Shown in pieces: positions 48,077 to 60,200 of a stretch of DNA of 64,000 nucleotides. The stretch comes from Acanthaster planci (lineage: Eukaryota > Echinodermata > Asteroidea > Valvatida > Acanthasteridae), in assembly GCF_001949145.1 (NCBI RefSeq), contig NW_019091450.1, positions 771,105-835,104 of the forward strand, written 5' to 3'. Under the pieces are notes generated by a model that ran no database searches, had not been told where the DNA came from, and was given only the letters and a program-made list of their open reading frames with translations. The position numbers and the translations under genes are program-made. Numbering within the stretch: position 1 is the stretch's first letter; each line of letters begins with the position of its first letter.

Positions 48077-50109
48077 ATCATGTACTTGTACGTGGCTTTT
48101 TAACAGGTATGCCTAGTAACTGTTTCCATTTTTGTTGGAATTTGCATTGCTTTATTTGACCACTTAATGGACTATTTGTAAATGTTTATTCGCTTGTGAT
48201 TATAGACTAGTTTGACGGCAGATTGGAGGAAATGAAGGATTTCTAAAAGGTGATATTTGGAAGTTAATTTAGGGAGGCTACTGCGGTGAAGGGCTGTAGC
48301 CTAGGACTTGGCCCAGCCATGATGTACATGTAGTTTCAACACACTTTATACCTGTGTTTAAGTTACATGTAAGTACATCATTTATTTCCAGAATTCTAAC
48401 ATTGCATACATGTACAGTACACTTTATCCGGGCCTACTGAAATGTGCTTGAAATGCCTGGCCTTGTAATTTGGGAAGGCCAGGCACTTGGCATAGATTAG
48501 AAGGCAAAATCCCAGGTTTTCTTGTCAGCTCAATAAACTTTGGCATACCTACATGTAGGCCCTAGGCCTAAGTACACTTTATCCACAAACATACAAGCAT
48601 GCTGTATGTTATAGATTAAGCCTGACTCAAAAGTCACAGGAAAAACTTGGTTCCTGATAGTAACTTCTGCGAATAAGTCGTCAGTTGCTGTGGAGATCAG
48701 TGGATTTTCAAAGACTCAAACTTGACCTTAGACCTTCTTCTGGACTCTGACTCAAACAATGAAAACTTGGCTACCATGACTTGGCCCAATCCCCCTCCCT
48801 GATGTTTAACTTTTATTTTACTGTGCAAGACTGGTGGTCTATGCATTTATAAATTACATGTATATGTCTGTGGTGTCATGGCATGCGCAAAATGGGAAAA
48901 CTGGACACGACAAGGTTTGGAACACTCCTTGGTACAGTATGTTTGTAAAGATAGGCTAATTGTCCAAATACAAAGGATTTGCAGGGAATCATGCAAATAC
49001 ATTTAGTTCATGGAATTTTGAAAGTTTCCATGATAGACTTAGTACTTTACAGTTTAATGAGTTGAAGTTTGTTCTGTAGTGTGACATGTTACAGTAGACT
49101 GCCAGAAGTCATTCAGTCTGTCATGTCTGTGCTGGGTCCGATGTCCATGAGTGGGACTGGCGTCGGACCCTTCAGCTCTGGGGGTAGATTCATTTAAGTG
49201 ACACAGATTCCGCTTTTTTTCAATCAAATTTTCCCTTGAGAATGAGAGCAACCATTAAGCTTGAGATACCCAGGCTAAAGAAGGTTTTTTCACCAAAAAT
49301 CACAGAGGGTTTCCTCATCATTCTTCCATTTTCTTCCCAACGATCGCACCGTACTGTACATTTTGTGTTCATCCCACAGTGCACATGCAGCGACAGCCAA
49401 GGGCCAGTATAGCCGAGCTACATGTAGTACCGCATGTCATTTCGACTATTTTTGGAGATGGCAGTGTTTAACCTGTCACAGCTAGCAAAGCACTTGGCCT
49501 GATGGTATCACTCCAGTCACACAGCTCAGAGGCCACTCGTGCGATAATAACAAGATTCCACTCCCTCCTTGATATATAGACAAACTGATCTTGCTATTGG
49601 CCATTGGCCAGCGCATACATGTTCACTGAGCGTGTGATGCACACAGATCGTTCAGTACAATGTGATTGTTGGGAAGAAAACAGGAGATACATGTACATTG
49701 TATGTGAGTAAACCCTCCAATTTTTCAAAATAAGATTAGTTTTAAAGTCTAAAAAACTGGCGTTAATTTGACAATTTTCAAGAGCTATACATGTAGGTAC
49801 CTTAAGGTTGCATCACCGGTCATAATATTTCAAAGGCTGGATTAAAAAACAGATGGCATGGCAAACCTTTATAAACAAACATGGGTGCAAGTCACACAGA
49901 TAAGTGACTTTAGAACATCCTTTAGGCACACCCTACAGTTCTTGGGGTAAACCTCCTAAACATGGCGAATGTCTTTTCTCCATCAATCCTGTTCTTATTC
50001 TCAGCCTGGGCCTGTCACCTAGCCCAGATTGAACAGCACTTTTTGTCTCTTCAGTTAGGGTTATGTACATATACATGTATGAGACCTACATGTACATGTA
50101 GGTGGGACC

Positions 50110-50165
50110 ATGAGAGGGCGCAATTTTCCTAGCAGCGGAGGCTCCTTTGGTAGGAACTGCACCAT
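50110..50165 (+). repeat. Dispersed repeat with GAGAGGGCGCAAT core, copy 3
   Basis: GAGAGGGCGCAATTTTCCTAGCAGCGGAGGCTCCTTTGGTAGGAACT-type sequence matches the copy at 19350-19425 with scattered substitutions. Confidence 0.6.
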
Positions 50166-51255
50166 AGGAGACTATGAAGTACACGCATCACGGTTGCGTC
50201 GCTACCAGTAAATCAACTCTCCCCACCAACATGCATGACATGGCTCTTTTTGACCAGTGAGGGGGTGCTTCTGCTCAAGGTGGATAGACCTGCATGTACA
50301 TTGCAGAAAGAATTCCATGATGTTTGATGATGTACACTTATCCAGGCTTTTCCTCCCACCTCTCAAACTGAACATTTCTTCATTGTCTTCTTCACTCATT
50401 ATCATCCTGTAATTGGCGCTAAATGCACTGTTGGATGATCAAATTAATAAATAAAATAAATGTAGATGTAAAGTGGATGCAGCTTGACACCCTTTGCACA
50501 AATCTACCATGGGAGGAGAAACCTTATCTGGTCCAAAATGTTCAAGTGTTTTCTAAGTGAATACCAGCAACATTTTCACTGCTAAATTTTGACCTTTTAG
50601 GACACTTTTTTATTGCTTTGAGATGGCTGGTAGTGCCTATACTAATACTGTTAGGTCACTGTAGTGAAATATTAGTGGCATTAGTAATGGATTTCTTTCT
50701 GTACATGTAGGCCTACATCTCAACTAACATTGAGGATGTCAAGTAATCGTGCCATTGCATCGTGATTGTTGGTGTTGCCTCAGTTGGCGCACTTGAAAAA
50801 ATCGCCCAAAACCCCACATAAACATTTGAGAAGTTCTGTATACTTAATGATTTCTGTTATTACCTCAGTTTACATACACTTAAACAAAAGTTTGTTAGAA
50901 AATTATTTTTAATTTTTAGGCAGGTTTAGAAGTGTCCATTTTGTATTGAAGCAAAAAAATGGAAAATAGAGCCAAATTAAAATTTTCATTGGAAAATTGT
51001 AGTGGGTGAGTAAAATCAGGAGTTGTGAATTAGATGTGGGAGTTTGATGAAATTTCGCCTACTTTGAAATTTGAAGTAAAAATGTTGCTCCAGCAAGGCT
51101 CTGGAGGCAAAAAATCCAACTGCGCCAAAGTTAGGGGCGCGCAGTTAGGGGGCTTCAACAATAAATGAAGGATGTTGCTGTGATTACAGTAAAAGCTGAA
51201 GAGATGCATTGTTTTTGTTTTTGTTTTTATTGTAGGAGGAAGTTATTAAGAGAAG

Positions 51256-54200
51256 ATGATGGAGCAAGGAGTGACCAATGATTGGGCAGCATTAGTGGAG
51301 AGCACAGAACCTGAGTAAGTTCCTTCCCAGCACCTGGTTATTCAATGACAAGCTGGATTGAGAAAGTAAACTTTGTTCCTGCAAGTTTACTCGGTCTCCT
51401 GCGTTCGCATACTCCTGTCAAGCCTACATATGCAAATTTCCCATGTGCCTATTATAATTTGCTGAAAAGACTTGATTATGCATGTTGCCCCTTGACCCTC
51501 CACAATGCACTGCGGTCTCGCCGCCATGTTCGTCCTTTTCTCAGTGCCTATCGTTTACAAACGTGTCTTTATGGCATTTTTGGAGTTTCGAGTTCCATAC
51601 CTTTGGCGTTTGTGAATTGACTTGATTCCTGTTACGAAATGAAGAGTGATTTCTTATCTCTTGGTAAGAGTGCTTATTTTTATATTTCCTTCTTTTTGCA
51701 TGCTGTGTTTTTCTGTGTTGTTCTTTTCTGCCCCTCTTTTTCTGTGCATCTTATACAGGTTTGGGTGTGACCTACTATGATGCGTTGTGCTGGGTATGGC
51801 CGTGGAATAAGGCTGGGAAGCCCTTTGTTCTCTATGCGGTGCGTACGTTCAAATAATACAGCCCAATGCTATACGGGTCTGGCTGCGGAGTGGGGCTTGG
51901 TGGGTTGCCCCACTCGTTTGTGGTGCAGTTTTGCGTTATCCGATTAGCGGCCATGACGAGGAGAGACCCAGTGGAATGAATAGGCCGGGGGTGAGCGTGG
52001 TCTGCCGCAACAGACCCCAGGCCTTTATCTTCAGATCAGGCTGAGCTCGAAGTACCACAACATGCCTAGATCGCTAATGACCACTACCAGGATTGATCGG
52101 GCTGAGAGAAGGGTGTCGTAACAATGCCTGTGATCACTGATGACTACCCCACCCACCTACCCACTGAACTGACATGCTGAATTCGTACTTTACCTGTGGT
52201 CATCAGCGCCCACCTTGCACCAACAGATCGGGTTGAACGAGTTATGCCGCAACAATGCCCTTGATCATGATTGTTTGGGAGTAATGAGCCGTTCCCCATT
52301 CCTTTGTGCTGCAGGTCCCGGGCATGGCTACCAACCGCATCCCCGGACGACTCTACTGACCGATGGCTCAGCAGGGCCCACAGGGCGACGGTTCGCCATC
52401 TGCCCCGGGTCCCTCACCAGCTACTGCTCGCTGAGTAGCACCCGCTCGGAAGTCAACTCCCTCGAAGCGGGCAATGGGTTCCACCGCGGGTTCACTGCGC
52501 TCCACCGCTTCTGCCACGGATGAGTCAGCTAGCCAGCATAATGCTCAGCCTTTCCGGACTGCTTCACCGTCGGGGCTTCCGTCCACCACACCTCATCCGC
52601 ACTTTTGGCCTGCAGATGGATTCTGGTCATGAGGCCATCAATCCTGACTTTGGATCAATGCTCCTCCCAGGAGATGACCGACCACTCGGGGGATCCCTGC
52701 CCGCTTTTTCCTCCAACTGTTCCGGCCCCCAGTTCCCCTGCACCGGCGAAAACTAAGAAGCGCAAGGCCAAGTCATCTTCCTCGGCCTCTTCTTCATCCA
52801 AGGTTGAGAAGAGACGCCACTCCCGATTCGGATCCTTCCCATGGATGGCGACCCTCCAGTCTCTCACAGAGGCTGTCAGCTCTCTCGCTCGCAAGATGGA
52901 CTCTAAACCTCAGCCGGTCGCGACAGCACCAGACCCGGAGCCCACCCGGCCGTCCCTCCTCCCTCACACGGGGCCCTCTCCGAGACCGATGCGAGTTTTA
53001 TTCTTCAACCAGAACCGTCCCCTCATCCAGTTGCAGTGTCAGAATGGTTGCTCGTTATGCTCGGAACACGGGTCAGCTTGTCCCGCCGGTCTTCAGCCTG
53101 TCTCCTCGGAGGATAATGACATCGACTCGGTGGCTGGTCTGACCCAGCCGGAAAGTCACCCGCGCCTTCTCCAACGGGACATGATCCACATCCTTGGACC
53201 CTACAAAGCCTGAACAGGGACACTCTTCGTTCAAATGCCACCCTTCACGCCTTGAGTTGGCTGAACCCATCTTCCTGGAATTTCCTTTAGACCATTCTTG
53301 TGTGGAGATGATGAACACCCTCGCAAAGGTTAGACGCTTGGCCACAGCTCCTCCCAGGGCCCTGTCCTACTACTGTTTTCCTCTAGAGGATGTCTCTCGC
53401 TTCTTGTCGTCCCTGATGCTGCGATAGACAAGATCTCGTGTGATTCTGGCAAGCGCAATATTTTTCGGGATAAGGACAAGGCCAACCTTGAAACAGTTCT
53501 CTGCCGCGTGGACTCAGCGTTTTGATTCGGCCTCCGGTGTTCAGCCTTCCTCCTCCTTCTTTTGGAGTATATTGCCTAGGCTTGTGAAGAGGACTCTCCG
53601 GTCTCCCCAGACTTTGCAGCCCTAGCTCTGCAAGGGCTCGACGAGGGACTCAACTCGATTTTTGAGCAATTTATCTGTGTCTCCCTTCTTGCCACTTCTA
53701 ACCGCAGAGCCAACGCGGTGGATGCCATAAACATCCCCTACGAATCTGTCAAAGCAAACTCATGGATCTCCTGCTCCTTGGGAACGATCTTTTCGCCGGG
53801 AAGTTCACCGAGGTCCTTGAGTCAGAGGTGAAGTGTATGGAGACTGCCAAGAAGATCTCAAGAAGAGCCTACAGCTCACTCCAGCTGACAGCCCAACTGC
53901 CACCGAGATGACGAGTGGATGCACCCCAGTCTACAGGCCCCAGTCGGGCCCCGGGTGAGCCCTGCCCACAACCGCTTTCAGAAGACCTCAGCCACGCCTC
54001 GCCGGCCGTGGGTTTTCTGGCCGTGCCCCTGGTCCCTCCAGGGGACGGTGCTGGTGACTACTTCCATTCGTCTTCGGCGGCCGCCAATTCCAACCCGTTG
54101 GCGACCACCTGGGCAACTTCATCAGGTTCTGGGGGAGATCACCGCAGACAGCTGGGTCCTCCCCATCATTGCCTACGACTACTCCCTTGAGTTCACGAGT

Positions 54201-57200
54201 CCCCCGCTGTCCGGGTCTTCCGTTCCATTCCTCCCCCATGCGACAAATCCAAGTGCCTGGCTCTGGAGGAGGAGATCTCAACGATGTTACGCAAAGGTGC
54301 CATAACACCGGTACATCCAAACCAGTAATCCACTGGTTTCCTTTCGTCCTTTTTCCTGACACTCAAGAAAGAACCGGGAAAATGGCAACCGATAATCAAT
54401 CTGAAACCGCTCAATCAAACAAGTTCATCAAGCCAAGGCGGTTTCGAATGGAGACACTGAGCGTGGTCCTGTGCTCCTTACCAGTCCTGTGCTGGGCCAC
54501 ATCCATAGATCTGCGGGACGCGTATCTCCATATCCCAATACACGAACAGTTTTGCAAGTTCCTCCGCTTCAAGTACTCCGGCCAAACCTACCAGTTTCGG
54601 GCCCTTCCCTTCGGCCTCTCGACCTCACCTAGGGTCTTTACCAGGATCACCTAGACTGTCGCCACCTACCTACGACGGCACAACGTCCTCATTTTTCAAT
54701 ACCTGGACAACTGGCTGATCGTCGGTCACTCCCCCGACGAGGCCAGAGCCTGCACCTCTCTCACCCTCGATGTCACGACTTGCCTGGAGTTCCTCGTCAA
54801 CCAAGACAAGTCTGGCCTTGACCCAGCACAGCGGCTGACCTACCTTGGGGCGATCCTCGACCTTCACAGAGGCATCGTGACCCCAACACCGGAATGCATC
54901 CTGAACCTACAACAATGCGTCGTTCAGTTTTTGTGATCCAAAGCACCTCCCGCGCTGGCCTGGCTCCGTCTTCTCGGACTAATGGCGAGTTTGGTCGACC
55001 TCGTCCCATGGTGTCGACTTCAACTACATCTCCTGTCTCGGTCCTGCCCCAAGAGCGACCTGATTTCTACCTCAGTCCCTCTCCCACTGGAGGTTCACAA
55101 TCACCTCCGGTGGTGGACCGTCAATGAGCACCTGTCGACCGGTCGTCCTTTCGTTCCCTCCAGACCGAACATCACAATGGCAATGGACGCGTCGCTATTC
55201 TGATGGGGGGCCTCCCTTCCTCCATTTCACACATCTGTGGTTTGGGACTCTTCCTTCCGCAACAAACACATCAACCTGCTGGAACTTCAGACAATATTCA
55301 ATGCCCTTCGTCTCTTCCAGCGGCACTTAGTGGGTCTCTTGGTTCAAATCCACAGCGACAACTCCACAGTGGTAGTGCATCAACCACCAAGGCGGTACTC
55401 GCTCCCCCCAGCTTTGCGTGTTTACATGGCAGATCTTCATGTGGGCAATCGATCATGGAATCTCTCTCCAGGCAGCTCACATAGCAGGAACAGCCAACAG
55501 CATAGCAGACGCTCTCTCCCGAGGCACTGTCCGTCCGACTGAGTGGACTCTTCATCCGAGCGTGGTCAGGCAGATCTTCGAGGAGATCGAACGTCCCCAT
55601 GTTGACCTCTTCGCATCAGCCGACAATACTCATCTTCCGACATTCTGCTCCAGGTTTCCTCACCCACGAGCCTGGGCGACGGACGCTCTACAAGTGGACT
55701 GGTCCGGCCTTCTGTCCAATGATCATTCAGAGCATCAGGCCTTTCTGCAGACGCTGCATCCATGGCAGCATGGGGCCAATGACCGTCCACACGCAGAACT
55801 TACAACAGTCGACTACAACATTTTAATAGATGTGTAACGACCACTATGTTTTTCCAAATGAAGCTTCTGTGAGCTGAGTTGCACACTTTTTCATGTATCT
55901 CTTTCAGTCGGCCTCCAGAATGCCACCATCTGCAACGACCGGCCGGCTGTCCATTCAGGGTTCAGCGACGGGTCAACGATTTCTGATAACGCCGCCATCC
56001 ACCATCTCCTTTGGGAAATGTTTGTCGAGCGTCCTCACATGAAACGCCTCGTTCTGTCTTGTGATCTTGGGAGCATCTTGCGTGTTCTCGCCTGTCCACC
56101 CTGCGAGCCGCTTTTGTGCATCTGACCTCCATCTCAGCATCAAACTGGCGTTCCTCCTGGCCGTCGTTACTTCCAGATGCGGCAGCAAAGTGCATGCTCT
56201 GTCAACTGCTGAAGGTCACATAGTTGGGAACCGCATGGAGTTGCCTTATCCCAGCCATTGAGTTCCTGACAAAGTACCAGACACCTACGTTCCAGCCTCC
56301 AAACATATTTATCCTCGATATAACGTCTCTTTCGGGAGATGACTGACAAAAAATGGTGACCAGTTCGTACTCTTAAGTGGTACCTCGCCAGGACCAAGCA
56401 TCGTCGTGAACCTGGTTCCAGACTCTTCATCACTACCACAAAAGCCCTTTCATCCAGCGGCGAAAGACGCTATTGCTCGGTGACAACCTCGGCCATTATC
56501 TGCGCGAACCAAGACTGGCCGACTCGGCATGACAAGAAGACTCGTTCTCTTATCAGAGCCCATGATGTTCATGCCTCCTCCACGGCCTGGTCATAATTCA
56601 GAGGCATTTCCTTGGCGGATATATGCCAGGCGGCTTGCTGGAAATCCCCCTCCACCTTCACCGAGTGCTACCTGAAGGATTTTCTGAGGAGCGAGACAGC
56701 TCACGGCGCAGCAACTAGCGCCGTTCCACACCGAACAATGAACTCCTCATTGTAGATACCTTTTCCTCTGGTGAGTGTTCGCTTGGGTAACGCCAGCCTT
56801 TGTTCTTTAGTAACTACACTCCCGTCGCCGACCCTCCTCAGCATCACATTAAGGAGTTATAGAAGAAGGTCCAGTTTTAGAGGCAGGAGGAAACCGGAGT
56901 ACCCAGAGAAAACCTGCAAGAGCGAGCATGGACTGGAAACCAAATGCACTTAAAGCCTGGGCCAAGCCGGGACTCGAACCCGGGCCTCATTGGTGCAAAG
57001 CGAGGAAAGAACCGCTACGCTAACCCGCTATCCCTCACATGTACTTTGTCCAAAGACTGTGTGTAAAAAGGCCCACCAGTAGATATCAGAAACAAAATGA
57101 ACAATTCTATACAAAAACCTTTGTACTGTGACTTCCTTTGTCTGCCAAATTCAACAATTCAATGCAGCTTTCCACTAAGGAAAGATACTGCTTACATTTT

Positions 57201-60200
57201 TTGTTCATTTTTTCAATCTTTTATGATGAAGTCACCACTCTGTTTTCACTGCTGAAGTTAACACCTAGAGTCGGGGATGACGTTCATATTTTATCTCCTT
57301 TTTTTTCCTTCTCAAGAAGCGGGCTCAAGAGAGATCAAGGTCCATTGAGGACCCAAGTGACAGCCACTCTGACAGTAATATGGAGCAAGAACAGTGGATG
57401 GAGAAAACAGCAGGTAGATAAGCTGTCACTTGTCAGTCATATCTGCCATCTGTGAAGAAATCAATTTTTGCAGGCAGATTTGGCCCTGGTACTTTCTAAT
57501 GTCTTAACCCTAAAAGAGCCTGGTTACATTGGACCACTTCACAGCCTGCGGCAATCCCCCAAGAATTGGGTTGTCCAATGCTGGATTTTTGTACAATTTT
57601 CGTACTGTGCATGTCTTTCCTTCTCCAAACAAATATTGAAGTTTTATCTCAATCTGTCATATATGGTTTGACAGTCACTTGGAAGTTGGGAATAGCAGCA
57701 GAAAGTGTACATTCTTGGTTGACCTCTCTCAGCAAAAAAGGTGCTGTGCAAGAACCGTAGGTTGGTTTTTCACAAAAATGGTGTCAGAATGACCAAAAAG
57801 AGTTATTCAAAGAAACTCCGAAGGCTTCTGGAAAATGTGTGACGTGATCTGTCACCACAAAATGAGCTGAAAGTTGGAATTTTCAAAAATTGAGATTCTG
57901 GTATTTTTGAGTTCAGCAGAAAGAGATCTTTCCAATGGCATGTACATGGAACACTTAGGGTGAAAGTATAGGGTGACAATGTGGCAGTATTCTGGCAGCT
58001 TTGCATCTCTGTTTCTGGCATTGTTTCAACACTTCAGTCCAGGCATGAATGATGCTATCGTCAAAATTAATAAGAAAATGACATTTTTTAACGTGATTTT
58101 GTGAAATATTTGGAATTAATTGGAGACGGGCTACTCTTTCCAAATATTGCAAAACCCTTGAGGAAAAGTCATGGAAATCAGTATCGTACAAGGGTGATTT
58201 TGATGGTGGTTATGGAGAGTGGCCAGGGTAGTCTTCGTTTATTATACCTAACAAATTTTCTGTGCAAAATGGCATTAAATGCCATGGAAATTGTCATATT
58301 TTTGTTTGGAAAGTGCAGGAAAGGTCACTGAATTGGATTTCGTTGGAACCTTGCTTGTAACAATCAGGGCCCAATTTCTCGGCGCTGCTTAGCACATGAT
58401 TTCACGCTTACAGAGGCTCTGCATATTTCATGCATACAGTAAACAGTAAGAACTGTATAGCCAAATGCATCCTAACCTTGGAAGAAAGATTTGCTTCAAC
58501 TTAGTGATGTAATAACAGAAATCTCTATCCACACGCAGCCATTAGCACAACCCCGGTCCCCCCCAGCAACACCATGAAATAGTGCTCAAGGTTAGCACAT
58601 TTTTCTGCTAAAGTTAGCACGATTTTTCTTCTGACTATGTTAAGAAGCCCCATGAAATTGGGCCCTGACCCCACCTGGCCTGTTACTCCCTGCACTCCCC
58701 AGTACTGTATGATTGTATGGATGTAACAGCAACCCACAATAAGAGTCTATGTGGTGATGGGTTGAAACATGGCTGTACGTGTTTTGCGCATTTGGGGGAA
58801 AAATTATTATTACAGTGTGACTGAAAACCTTGGGTGACCTTTTCTTCTTGGTTTTTTTTTACATTTTTCCTTGTGTTTAGATTTGGGAAGGCCTCCTTGC
58901 CAGGTGAATGTACTGCCATGGCTGCCTACATGAACGTTAAAGCTGGCTGGCGTCATGGTGCGAGTGGACAGACCGATGTAATCTCTATAAAGTGAAGAGA
59001 CAGGTTATGTCATAAGTAGCACAGGTAAGAGTCCTGTGTTTCATATCATTGCTGACTTTCTGCAAGGATGAATCCGGGAAAGGGGGAAGGCGCCTATTGG
59101 GGTCATGACCAAAAAAGGAACAAATATCGTTTTCGTTGGAAAAAAATGAAAGGATCTTTTTGGTCTATTTAATTTCTCTTCTTTTGAATAATGGAAATGT
59201 AGCTTAACTGCGCAAAAAACTCTTAAAATAAATTTGGCCCCCAAAATCAAGTTTGACATGGCCCCCCTCCCTGAAAAAAAATTGGGTCCTGGATCCACTG
59301 GCACCCTTGGGTGCCTGTGGCTAGTTTTTAGGGCAACCCTGACGTAGGGATGGTTGTGTGCAATGTATCAACCAAGCAAGACGAAAGGAATGAGGTTAAA
59401 CCCTTGTAACCAGGGCAAGCTCTTCACCCACTATACTGGAATTGTTCATATTTTCCTGGCCTAAAGGTCCTTTTCCTTCATGGTTATTTGTTGTTTCGTG
59501 ACAAATTACCATTGATCACTGGTCCTCACTTCCTGAGACATGTTCAACATGTTCAAGGAGCAATTTGGGTTTCACAGTTTTAATAGTAAAACTCATGAAA
59601 TGAAGCATCTAATCATAGACATAAAATACCTGTAGACCAACAGCAGGGGCATAATTAAAGGAAAGTCTCCATTATTCATAACCATGAGCAAATGGCTGCC
59701 TTGTCCCCAGGGGTTTCATGATTTGCTGTGCAGCACTGCTCTACATCAAAGAAGATGGATTGGGGGCAACTGTGGCAATTGTCCATCAAATGTTATTTGG
59801 CCCTGTTTGTCGTTTTATTAAAGTTCTAACCAGGCACAGATTATTTTTCTTCCTCATAATATTGCCCGTTATTACAAGCCATTAGTAGAAGCTAAGGTGC
59901 ATATTATGTAAAATTCAGCTAAATTCCTGACATCCCTGTTGTTTAGTGAATATTTTGAAAAGCCAATTTAACATATTTTCTCAAGTTTTATCTGACAGAG
60001 CACTGAGAACTGTGTTTCCAAAACATTTCGAAAATAAATTCTAGAAATTAAAATCACGTACCTTGTGGGGATTTGTTCAGGCATTTTGAAAGTAAGCAAT
60101 GAATATGGACCAAAATTTAAGTGTTCAGAGCTCTTATTTAAAGGAGGATCTACCTTAATTTCGACAAATGTTGAACTAAACAAAAAAGGGACCACATTGT

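Larger units (their letters stand above)
44560..51235. other. Intergenic DNA between the JHY-like gene and the small gene at 51.2 kb
   Basis: No exon is supported. It holds two palindromic MITEs, a 178-bp MITE, a CpG-dense island at 47966-48076 and a repeat copy at 50110-50165. The remainder (46.0-47.2 kb, 48.1-51.2 kb) is AT-rich with scattered TGTACA words and nothing else seen. Confidence 0.55.
51700..56765 (+). mobile_element. DIRS-like tyrosine-recombinase retrotransposon, decayed
   Basis: The order gag-like region, reverse transcriptase, RNase H, then a C-terminal tyrosine recombinase defines DIRS-type elements, which integrate without an integrase. The coding part runs from about 52605 to 56755. 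The outer ends are approximate because I could not find matching terminal or internal complementary repeats by eye. GC content is far above the flanks. Several stops and frameshifts make it non-autonomous. It sits inside the first intron of the small gene at 51.2-60.9 kb, in the same orientation. Confidence 0.85.
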
